Below the pieces are notes generated by a model. The model ran no database searches, was not told the origin of the DNA, and saw nothing but the letters and a program-made list of their open reading frames with translations. From Acidobacteriota bacterium (lineage in GTDB: Bacteria > Acidobacteriota > Terriglobia > Terriglobales > Acidobacteriaceae), in contig JANXQR010000100.1 of the NCBI GenBank assembly GCA_025353435.1, positions 1 to 7,380 on the forward strand: a stretch of 7,380 nt of DNA. Reading direction: 5' to 3'. Each line of letters begins with the position of its first letter. Position 1 is the first letter of the stretch. Positions 1 to 5,599 of this stretch are shown here, one piece after another. A program made the translations under genes and the position numbers.

Positions 1-419
1 CGGGCGAGCTCGTCGCGGATCTGTGCAAGCTTGAGGCCGCGCTCCTGGAGGATTTCGGAGGCGAAGCATTTTTCTTCGCGCAGCAGGCCGAGGAGAAGAT
101 GTTCGGTGCCGATGTGCTTGTGGCCGAGGCGTTCAGCTTCCTCGGCTGCGTAGGCCAGGACGCGCTTGCATTCGTTCGAAAGCGGGAGGTCGACCGAGGT
201 CGAAACCTTTTCGCGGATGGTGGTGTGCGCCTCGATCTGTTTGCGGATCGACTCCACCGAGGCGTGCGAGCGCAGGAATCGGTTGGTCAGTGCTTTGTCC
301 TCGCGCAGCAGGCCGAGCAGCAGGTGCTCGGTCTCAATGTAGGGCGAGCCAAATTGGCTGGCCTCGTATCGCGCGAAGAAAATGACGCGCCGTGCCTTCT
401 CCGTATAGCGTTCGAACAT
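1..419 (-). CDS. clpC: ClpC-type Clp protease ATPase subunit, N-terminal part (partial)
   Basis: The reverse strand gives 139 codons running off the left edge, starting MFERYTEKARR. Two Clp N-domain repeats are visible: the motif TEHLLLGLLRE occurs near residues 30-40 and again near 105-115. This is the adaptor- and substrate-binding head of the cytosolic AAA+ unfoldase that feeds proteins to ClpP; the two ATPase modules would lie beyond the window. The ATG at 417-419 is supported by a GGGAG ribosome binding site (426-430, six bases before the start). The FERYT...R start and the repeat wording fit ClpC rather than ClpA or ClpB. No CIRCE-type inverted repeat is visible upstream, so HrcA control is not indicated. 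Identity as a Clp N-domain protein is very secure; the C label is slightly less so because the rest is missing. Confidence 0.94.
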   Translation of the reverse strand, partial: MFERYTEKARRVIFFARYEASQFGSPYIETEHLLLGLLREDKALTNRFLRSHASVESIRKQIEAHTTIREKVSTSVDLPLSNECKRVLAYAAEEAERLGHKHIGTEHLLLGLLREEKCFASEILQERGLKLAQIRDELA

Positions 420-717
420 GGTGCTCTCCCTTATCTCAGGCTATCGGCTGCAGTGACTGTCCGTTGAATTACCGGCTTCAGCTTTGCGCGCCGCGCTGCC
501 CGATCGAAACAGTGCCGGCTGGGACCCCATTGGAAAGCCACTCCTGTCCCAGAACAGCTCTTTTGGATGGTTTCGGAAGGTTCTCCGATCGCTGCAGAGT
601 CAGATGCCTCTGAGCTTCCATCCGACCTTTTCCAGCCTGGTGGGGATTGTGTGCCAGGCCGCGTGCCCCCTACATTATTAAGACTCATTTTCTGCCCGAA
701 ATACTCTTTTTCCGGGG
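420..717. other. 298-bp gap between lolD and clpC, probable clpC leader
   Basis: No convincing gene is seen on either strand. The part nearest lolD (about 670-712) is AT-rich compared with its surroundings and is the likeliest place for a terminator of lolD or a promoter of clpC, but I find no clean -35/-10 pair. A weak inverted repeat GCCTGG (635-640) / CCAGGC (654-659) with a 13-base loop, and a smaller one CTGT...ACAG (544-557), are the only structures noted. Just past the lolD stop, CCCGAAA (695-701) can pair with TTTCCGGG (709-716) around one bulge; it lacks a U-tract on the correct side. Short open frames here have no family resemblance. Confidence 0.4.
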
Positions 718-1509
718 TCAGATGGGTTTGCCGGTTGATATTGTGTTGGTTGCTGGAATGAGCCGGCCGCTATCGAGGCGCATGATCCGGGTGCAGCGGG
801 CGGCCAGATCCATGTTGTGCGTTACAACGATTGAGGTTAGGCCGTAGTTGGCGTGAATCCGTTCAAGAAGCTCAAAAACCTGGTTGGCGGTAGCGGCGTC
901 AAGGTCGCCAGTGGGCTCGTCGGCTAGCAATAACCGCGGTTTGTTCACCAGAGCACGGGCCAGCGCGACACGTTGCTGTTCGCCGCCTGAAAGCTCGCCG
1001 GGCCGGTGTTCCCGCCGGTCTTCAAGGCCCACTTCACGCAGCCAGTTTAACGCGATTACCAGAGCTTCGCGCCTGGCCATGCCGCCCGCCATCAGGGGCA
1101 TGGCTACGTTCTCCTGCGCGGTGAACTCTGGAAGCAGATAGTGGAACTGCCAGACGTAGCCGATCTCGCGGTTGCGGAAGGAGGCTGCCTGCCGGGGAGT
1201 GAGAGTGGCCACATTGGTTGAGGCGCAGTATACCGTTCCGGCGGAGGGTGCATCAAGGGCGCCCAGAATGTGCAAAAGCGTGCTTTTTCCGGCGCCCGAT
1301 TGCCCCACGATGGCGACGAATTCGCCGGTCGAGACCTTGAAGTCGAGATGCTGGAAGAGGGTGAGATTGCCGCGCGCGGTATGGTAGGTTTTTTCGAGGT
1401 CAGTGACTTGAATGATTGGAGAGCTGACTGGAGGATCGGACACTCGCAGCTCCGGTTCCCGCAGGGTGCGGGTGACCTGGGCGGCAGCCGCTGAAGAGTT
1501 CTCCGTCAT
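718..1509 (-). CDS. lolD: LolD-type ABC transporter ATP-binding protein
   Basis: A 263-residue cytosolic ABC ATPase. Visible motifs: Walker A GQSGAGKST (69-77), Q-loop in VWQFHYLLPEFTAQENV (Gln121), signature LSGGEQQR (173-180), Walker B LLLADEPTGDLD (193-204) and H-loop His231. The QFHxLLPEFTA..NV wording is characteristic of LolD, the ATPase that powers extraction of lipoproteins from the inner membrane by LolCDE; the related MacB/FtsE group is the alternative. The protein is about 30 residues longer than E. coli LolD, all at the N-terminus, where the sequence is low in conserved features. The first ATG (1507-1509) has no good Shine-Dalgarno. A GTG at 1441-1443 (residue 23) is preceded by GGAG at six bases and is a real alternative start. 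A TTGACA (1530-1535) and a TAGAAT (1521-1526) lie upstream on this strand but are not spaced as one sigma-70 promoter. No LolC/E permease gene adjoins it in this window. Confidence 0.87.
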   Translation of the reverse strand: MTENSSAAAAQVTRTLREPELRVSDPPVSSPIIQVTDLEKTYHTARGNLTLFQHLDFKVSTGEFVAIVGQSGAGKSTLLHILGALDAPSAGTVYCASTNVATLTPRQAASFRNREIGYVWQFHYLLPEFTAQENVAMPLMAGGMARREALVIALNWLREVGLEDRREHRPGELSGGEQQRVALARALVNKPRLLLADEPTGDLDAATANQVFELLERIHANYGLTSIVVTHNMDLAARCTRIMRLDSGRLIPATNTISTGKPI

Positions 1510-1543
1510 CTTTAAACGTTATTCTAACTTGTCAAGCGGCGAG

Positions 1544-1557
1544 GTGATTTATGTCAC
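1544..1557. promoter_or_regulatory. GTGA-N6-TCAC palindrome, possible CRP/FNR-family site
   Basis: GTGA (1544-1547), six bases, then TCAC (1554-1557) form the core symmetry bound by CRP-family regulators. It sits in the divergent gap between lolD and the membrane-protein gene, about 35-40 bases before where lolD transcription might begin. The outer bases do not extend the CRP consensus, and 4-bp arms occur by chance, so this is only a candidate. Confidence 0.22.
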
Positions 1558-1668
1558 TCGACAGCAAAGGTTTGGGCGAATTGAGGCTGACGGTAATCGG
1601 CGTCACAGCCAACGCTGCGAGGGGTGACTAGAATCTGGCGGGAACATGTAGCCGGAGGCTGGCACTGC

Positions 1669-2091
1669 ATGAAACTTCTTCGCATATTGGCTCTCATCAC
1701 TCTTGGATTTCTGGGCGTGACTTCGATCGCGGGAAGTATTCCGATGATCCTGGACCCTTCCGGCGGGTTGCTGCGCATGCCACTGAGCCTGCTGGAGCAT
1801 TCTCCCTTTCATAGTTTCCTGATTCCCGGAATCATTCTGCTGCTGACCAACGGCCTGGTTGTTGTTGTCGTTTTTTTGGCGGCTGCGCGACGCGTGGAAG
1901 GCTATGGGAATCTGGTCGCGACGCAGGGAGTGGTGATCATAGGATGGATCACGGTTGAGGTGATCTTCCTGAGGACGGCCGTCTGGCCGCATTACGTGTA
2001 CTGGGCGGTGGGACTGGTGTTAATAGTGTGCGGGATCGCGCTCAGGCGGGATCGACGTGCTGTGAGGGCGCGGGAATTAGTGATGCGCTAA
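1669..2091 (+). CDS. Four-helix integral membrane protein of unknown function
   Basis: A 140-residue hydrophobic protein that I do not recognise as a named family. Four likely membrane helices lie at about residues 5-22, 48-72, 83-101 and 107-124. The segment between helices 1 and 2 holds ILDPSGGLLRMPLSLLEHSPF, and helix 2 starts FLIPGIILLL. The C-terminus (126-140) is rich in arginine and should be cytoplasmic, which puts the N-terminus inside as well. The ATG at 1669 is chosen because GGAGG lies ten bases before it and the protein then starts directly with helix 1. An in-frame GTG at 1624 would add 15 residues with no signal-like character. No catalytic residue pattern is seen. It stands alone, divergent from lolD, and its stop codon overlaps that of guaD on the other strand. 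Confidence 0.7.
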   Translation: MKLLRILALITLGFLGVTSIAGSIPMILDPSGGLLRMPLSLLEHSPFHSFLIPGIILLLTNGLVVVVVFLAAARRVEGYGNLVATQGVVIIGWITVEVIFLRTAVWPHYVYWAVGLVLIVCGIALRRDRRAVRARELVMR

Positions 2092-2573
2092 TACTCGATT
2101 TTGTTGGGCGTGTCGATCCAGGTGGCAAAGCTGACCCAGGCTTCGTCGCGAAGAAGCTGTCTAACGGGCAGCGAGCGGTCGGGCTGATTCTTGCGGAATT
2201 CGGCGTAGAGGAAGGCGTCGTCGAAGCCGGCGCGGGCGGCATCTTCAGCGGAGCATGCGTAGTAGATGCGATCGAGGCGCGCCCAGTAAGACGCAGAGAG
2301 GCACATGGGGCAGGGCTCGCAGCTGGTGTAGAGCTCGCATCCGGTCAGAGTGAAGGACTTGAGCGTGGTGCAGGCAGCGCGAATGGCCACAACCTCAGCG
2401 TGCGCCGTGGCGTCATTGGTCACCGTGACGGAGTTGGCGCCTTCGCCGACGATCTCTCCGTTGCGCGTGATGACCGCGCCGAAGGGACCGCCGCGGCCGG
2501 TGACAACATTCTTCGTGGCAAGGGCGATGGCGCGGCGCAGAAAGTCGGGATTGGGTGCGGGGGGCGTGGGCAA
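2088..2573 (-). CDS. guaD: Guanine deaminase, GuaD (cytidine-deaminase fold)
   Basis: Read from the TTG at 2571-2573 this is a 161-residue cytosolic zinc enzyme converting guanine to xanthine and ammonia. It follows B. subtilis GuaD closely: RGGPFGAVI, TNDATAHAE with zinc ligand His and catalytic Glu, TSCEPCPMC with the two zinc-ligand cysteines, then YWAR and RAGFDDAFLY with the Asp equivalent to GuaD Asp114, and a C-terminal NKIEY tail like NKKEY. The GFDD segment and tail separate it from tRNA adenosine deaminase TadA. The start is chosen because AGGAGG (2582-2587) lies about eight bases upstream and because the protein then matches the family's usual length. An upstream in-frame TTG at 2637-2639 would add 22 residues, lacks a binding site and runs through a stem-loop. 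It lies 92 bp downstream of mocA on the same strand and is probably co-transcribed with it. Confidence 0.9.
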   Translation of the reverse strand: MPTPPAPNPDFLRRAIALATKNVVTGRGGPFGAVITRNGEIVGEGANSVTVTNDATAHAEVVAIRAACTTLKSFTLTGCELYTSCEPCPMCLSASYWARLDRIYYACSAEDAARAGFDDAFLYAEFRKNQPDRSLPVRQLLRDEAWVSFATWIDTPNKIEY

Positions 2574-2581
2574 ATTGACGT

Positions 2582-2587
2582 CCTCCT
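2582..2587 (-). promoter_or_regulatory. Strong ribosome binding site deciding the guaD TTG start
   Basis: On the reverse strand AGGAGG stands about eight bases before the TTG at 2571-2573. It is the best Shine-Dalgarno in the neighbourhood and the main reason to place the guaD start at this rare initiator instead of the upstream TTG at 2637-2639. Confidence 0.75.
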
Positions 2588-2600
2588 GACAGCTGCATGA

Positions 2601-2628
2601 TGGCGTTGGCGGGAGCGCGACAACGCCA
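2601..2628 (-). promoter_or_regulatory. Perfect 8-bp stem-loop in the guaD leader
   Basis: TGGCGTTG (2601-2608) and CAACGCCA (2621-2628) are exact reverse complements around a 12-base GC-rich loop. In the mRNA the hairpin ends 13 bases before the guaD ribosome binding site, in the gap after mocA. There is no U-tract, so it is not a standard intrinsic terminator. It could stabilise or separate the two messages, or regulate translation of guaD. It does not match a riboswitch class that I recognise. Confidence 0.5.
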
Positions 2629-2665
2629 GTATGGCACAAGGCAACTTTGGCCCGGCTGCTCGCCC

Positions 2666-3250
2666 TCAGTAAAGCCGGTCGAGGTCCGCTGGTGTATCGA
2701 TGTCAATTTCGCCGTCGGGGAAAGGGACTCCAACCACTGGGCAGGGCGGTTTGCTGAACAGCGCGCGGGCACCGGCATCTCCGCGAAGTTCGAATAGTTG
2801 ACGGAAAGTACCACGCGGAAAGACGGCGGGCGTACCGAGTGCTCCGTCGTACGCCGAAGCCGCGATGACAGCGCCATATTGCATTGAAAACATGCGCATC
2901 AGCGCACGGAGATGTTCGGCGGATAAGCGCGGCTGATCGCAGGTGAGCAGCAGTACGCCCTCCGTGGCCGGAAGCTCCCCAAAGACTGCACGCAGCCCAG
3001 CCTGGATGGAGCTGGAGATCCCCTCCTGCCAATCTTTATTGATCACCGGAACTGCTCCATCTCGCAGCCCCGCGGGCAGGATTGTTTCAAGATTGGCCCC
3101 AAGGACCACGAACACAGGATCGGCAGCGGCTTCCTTTGCGAGGCGAATTGCACGCGCGAGCAACGTCTCACCCCGGTACATCACGAGTTGTTTTGGTTGG
3201 CCGAGGCGGCTGCTGGCGCCGGCGGCGAGCACGATGGCGGGAATCCCCAT
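2666..3250 (-). CDS. mocA: MocA-like molybdopterin cytidylyltransferase (MobA-like NTP transferase)
   Basis: A 194-residue cytosolic nucleotidyltransferase with a Rossmann-like fold. The N-terminal nucleotide loop is LAAGASSRLGQPK (8-20). NKDWQEGISSSI (71-82), CDQPRLS with metal-binding Asp105 (104-110), LGTPAVFPR (138-146), GDAGARAL (157-164) and DIDTPADL (183-190) follow in the order usual for the family. The LAAGxSSRxGxPK form, not LAGGxGxRMGxxDK, points to the MocA branch, which joins CMP to molybdopterin to give the MCD cofactor of xanthine and aldehyde oxidases, instead of MobA, which uses GTP. A sugar or other NTP transferase is less likely. The ATG at 3248-3250 has no Shine-Dalgarno; instead TAGACT (3258-3263) lies seven bases before it, suggesting a leaderless transcript. 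The adjacent guaD and the paoA gene 3.7 kb away fit a role in molybdenum hydroxylase maturation. Confidence 0.85.
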   Translation of the reverse strand: MGIPAIVLAAGASSRLGQPKQLVMYRGETLLARAIRLAKEAAADPVFVVLGANLETILPAGLRDGAVPVINKDWQEGISSSIQAGLRAVFGELPATEGVLLLTCDQPRLSAEHLRALMRMFSMQYGAVIAASAYDGALGTPAVFPRGTFRQLFELRGDAGARALFSKPPCPVVGVPFPDGEIDIDTPADLDRLY

Positions 3251-3257
3251 AGATACA

Positions 3258-3263
3258 AGTCTA
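3258..3263 (-). promoter_or_regulatory. Candidate -10 element of mocA (leaderless type)
   Basis: TAGACT on the reverse strand ends seven bases before the mocA ATG, with no ribosome binding site between. This is the TANNNT spacing seen at leaderless genes, where transcription begins at or near the start codon. No clear -35 hexamer accompanies it. Confidence 0.4.
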
Positions 3264-3287
3264 GTGGAGCGATGCGCGCGGCCTGTT

Positions 3288-3293
3288 TACAAT
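3288..3293 (+). promoter_or_regulatory. Candidate -10 element of the amidase gene (leaderless type)
   Basis: TACAAT (five of six matches to TATAAT) ends seven bases before the ATG at 3301 and there is no Shine-Dalgarno. Only a poor -35 (TGGAGC, 3265-3270) is found at 17-base spacing. The same seven-base spacing occurs at the divergent mocA. Confidence 0.42.
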
Positions 3294-3300
3294 CCAGCCT

Positions 3301-4611
3301 ATGTCCCTTTCCCTGGGCAACATTCGGAGCCTTCGCAGTGCTCTCGCCAACAAGCTCACTTCGCCCACGCGGTTGGCTGAGGCTGCTCTTGAAAACGCAA
3401 ATCAGAATCCGAGCCGCAACACTTACCTGTGGCGCTATCCGGCGTGGACGCTGGAGGAAGCGGAGCGGGCTGAGGCGATGCCGGCGAGTGACGGCGGCGC
3501 GTTCGGCGATGGGCGCAGTCTGCTGTGGGGCTTGCCCATCTCTGTGAAGGATTGCTTCGATCTGGCAGGTTCGCCGACTAGTTGCGGGACGCACTTCTAT
3601 CGTGACACCCACGGCATTGCCAAGCGCGATTCGTGGGTGGTGGAGCGGCTGCGCGCTGCGGGAGCGGTCATCACCGGCAAGACGCATCTGCATCCACTGG
3701 CGTACGGAATCACGGGGGAGAATCCGGAGTTCGGTGACTGCTTGCAGCCGGGCGATTCAACGAAGTTGACGGGTGGATCGTCTTCCGGCGCATGTGCAAG
3801 CGTGATGGAAGGGTCGGCGGTGGCGGCGATCGGGACGGACACAGGAGGCTCGATCCGCGTGCCGGCGGCGCTGTGCGGGCTGGCCGGATATCGCGCTTCA
3901 CTGGGCCGAGGGAACTGGAGTGGCGGTGCGCACCTGGCGGAGTCATTCGACACGCTTGGGTGGCTTTTTGCGGATCTTGAAGAAGCTCCGCTGCTGGGGA
4001 GTTTTTTTGCCGAGAAGGAACCGATTCACATTCGCGCGTTCGGGCGATTTGCGACGGTGGGCGAAGAATTTCTTCACGATTGTGAGGCGGACATTCGCGC
4101 GAGTTATCGGCAGACGATTCGTGAATTGGACTCACTGGGATTGCATGCGACCGAGATCGATGTCCGGTGGTGGGGAGAGGCGCAGGAGATCTTTGCGCCC
4201 ATCCAGGCGTGGGAGGCGGCGGGCTATCATCGCGGCAACTTCGAGGCATTCGAGACGGCGATTCGGGAGCGGCTGGAGTGGGGATCGCGCATCACGCCGG
4301 ATGAGATAGGAACACTGCGCGGACGGCATGCGAACTTCAAGGCTCGCATGGACGCATTGTTTGATGAGCATGAGTTGGTGATGCTCCCGGCTGCACCCGT
4401 GGCGCGACTTGAAGCCGGCGCGGACCACACCGACACCCGCAAACGGTTGCTGCGCTACACCGCTCCGTTCAGCCTGGCGGGGGTGCCGGCGGTGACGATT
4501 CCGTGCTCTGTTGGCGGCATGCAGATGGCCGCGGCACGCGGACAGGATGAGGCGCTGCTGCAGGTGGCGGCGCTACTGGGAGCGAAACGGAAGGCAGAGA
4601 ACAAGAGGTAG
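3301..4611 (+). CDS. Amidase signature family hydrolase
   Basis: A 436-residue amidase-signature enzyme with the complete Ser-cisSer-Lys triad: Lys83 in SVKDCFD, Ser160 in GGSSSG (158-163) and nucleophile Ser184 in TDTGGSIRVPAA. The 24-residue distance between the two serines is the family norm. AYGITGENPEFGD (134-146) precedes the serine loop, and a C-terminal FSLAGVPAVTIPC segment closes the fold. Members hydrolyse amide, carbamoyl or ureide bonds, or form Gln-tRNA as GatA. The sequence is shorter than GatA (about 480 residues), and no gatB or gatC lies nearby, so a catabolic amidase is more likely; AtzE-like carboxybiuret hydrolases are another relative. The substrate cannot be read from the sequence. 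No signal peptide is seen, so it should be cytosolic. The start is the first ATG and appears leaderless. It is transcribed away from mocA across a 50-bp gap and ends in a convergent gap with the NIPSNAP gene. Confidence 0.92.
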   Translation: MSLSLGNIRSLRSALANKLTSPTRLAEAALENANQNPSRNTYLWRYPAWTLEEAERAEAMPASDGGAFGDGRSLLWGLPISVKDCFDLAGSPTSCGTHFYRDTHGIAKRDSWVVERLRAAGAVITGKTHLHPLAYGITGENPEFGDCLQPGDSTKLTGGSSSGACASVMEGSAVAAIGTDTGGSIRVPAALCGLAGYRASLGRGNWSGGAHLAESFDTLGWLFADLEEAPLLGSFFAEKEPIHIRAFGRFATVGEEFLHDCEADIRASYRQTIRELDSLGLHATEIDVRWWGEAQEIFAPIQAWEAAGYHRGNFEAFETAIRERLEWGSRITPDEIGTLRGRHANFKARMDALFDEHELVMLPAAPVARLEAGADHTDTRKRLLRYTAPFSLAGVPAVTIPCSVGGMQMAAARGQDEALLQVAALLGAKRKAENKR

Positions 4612-4667
4612 GCGCGACGCATTGGCAAACGATTGAAGGGAACGCGTAACAAGAGGCAAAGAGCATG

Positions 4668-4732
4668 CCTCAGTGGCTAAAGCCCAATCTTTGGTTTGTG
4701 GCCGAAATGTCAGGGCTGAAGCCCTGACCTAC
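4668..4732. repeat. Dispersed-type hairpin repeat in convergent intergenic gap
   Basis: Two short palindromes stand in tandem: GGCT-AA-AGCC (4675-4684) and the perfect 8-bp hairpin GTCAGGGC-TGAA-GCCCTGAC (4709-4716/4721-4728), followed by CTAC. The GGCTAAAGCC plus GGGCTGAAGCCC wording resembles a REP-like element that I recall as recurrent in acidobacterial genomes; copy number was not tested. CTGACCTAC at 4724-4732 recurs at 4764-4772, perhaps a fragment of a second copy. Lying between the tails of the amidase and NIPSNAP genes, it may also act as a two-way transcription terminator, although it lacks a T-run. Confidence 0.55.
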
Positions 4733-4774
4733 TAGCCCGGAGCAACAGCACCGACTTCCTGCTCTGACCTACCG

Positions 4775-5560
4775 CTAGATTTGCGATGACGGCAGCGGGC
4801 TCAGGATCAGGTTGGTGATGTTGCTGACGATGGATTCAAACGCATAGCGCGGATCGGTTGAGAGCTTCTTCCAATCGGGGTGGTTGCGGAAGGTATCCCA
4901 ATGCGCGTCGAGTTCGGTTAGGCCGGGAAAACTCAGCATGTAAGTCAGGCAGGGCATGCGCGCGCCGATGAGCACATCTCCAAAAAACACGTTGTGAAAG
5001 CCTGCCGCCGTGAAGACACCGAACTCGCCGGCATTGAACATTTCCACTTTGCGCACGTGGTCGCGATAGCTGGGGCTCTCGTATGTACGGAGTTGGAAGA
5101 TGCGCTTGGCCTTTGTATCGGGCGGCGTGACGCGCGGCCAGCCTTCAAAGGCGGACATGAGACAGGAGTCGACGCGCACGAATGCGTTGGCGGTGGCGGG
5201 GGCGGCCCAGAATGCGTCGGCAGCTTTGAGGAAATCTTCATCCTGCCCCAGTTGAAGGTCAACCGTAGCGAGCGCCTCAACCGAGGTGCCAGGGATCAGC
5301 ACGTAATACGCCGGTGTGTCGGGCCCAATGTCGAGCTTGAACGCGCCTACAGGCCCCATGGCGCGGCGTGCCAGCGCGGGTACCAGTGTGTCGTTCAGAT
5401 AATGCTCGGTGAGGCCGACCTGCGGTCCCATTTGCACGAAGTAACGCCGCAACTGATAGAACTCGCGGGCGTGGGCAGTTTCAGCCTGAACACCGGCGCT
5501 GCCGGCAACTGCGGCTGCGGATGTGGCGAGAGATGCGGCAAGAAATTGGCGACGCTGCAT
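4775..5560 (-). CDS. Tat-exported protein with two NIPSNAP domains
   Basis: A 261-residue protein. The N-terminus is MQRRQFLAASLATS..., a twin-arginine signal (Arg3-Arg4) with a short hydrophobic stretch and likely cleavage after VQA (24-26), so it should be exported folded to the periplasm. Two ferredoxin-like NIPSNAP repeats follow, at about 33-135 (starting EFYQLRRYFVQ) and 153-255 (starting RIFQLRTYESPS). The second is the better-conserved one, with KVEMFNAGE, FFGDVLIGARMPCLTYML and HWDTFRNHPDWKKL. The biochemical role of bacterial NIPSNAP proteins is not established; the fold is a dimeric alpha-beta barrel that can bind small ligands. The ATG at 5558-5560 has GGAGG six bases upstream. 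The gene lies 39 bp downstream of the cytosine-deaminase gene on the same strand and is probably in its operon, though a TAGAAT (5584-5589) in the gap could be a separate -10. Domain and export calls are secure; function is unknown. Confidence 0.91.
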   Translation of the reverse strand: MQRRQFLAASLATSAAAVAGSAGVQAETAHAREFYQLRRYFVQMGPQVGLTEHYLNDTLVPALARRAMGPVGAFKLDIGPDTPAYYVLIPGTSVEALATVDLQLGQDEDFLKAADAFWAAPATANAFVRVDSCLMSAFEGWPRVTPPDTKAKRIFQLRTYESPSYRDHVRKVEMFNAGEFGVFTAAGFHNVFFGDVLIGARMPCLTYMLSFPGLTELDAHWDTFRNHPDWKKLSTDPRYAFESIVSNITNLILSPLPSSQI

Positions 5561-5599
5561 GGGAGGCCTCCAAACGAAAGGCCATTCTATGACATGCGC

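Noticed and set aside
99..467. A 122-codon open frame on the forward strand
   Set aside because: It is the complement of the clpC N-domain, whose two repeats are unmistakable on the other strand.
641..660. Sigma-54 promoter (TGGCAC on the reverse strand at about 650-655)
   Set aside because: The required TTGC element is not at the right distance.
420..717. CIRCE or heat-shock operator before clpC
   Set aside because: No TTAGCACTC-type arm with its partner is present. The GTGCTCTCC near 421 is a chance likeness and is part of the ribosome-binding region.
2028..2600. A 190-codon open frame on the forward strand
   Set aside because: It is antisense to guaD and is glycine/alanine rich with no motif, typical of the complement of a GC-rich gene.
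2574..2639. N-terminal extension of guaD from the TTG at 2637-2639
   Set aside because: It has no ribosome binding site, runs through the perfect stem-loop and has no counterpart in known GuaD proteins.
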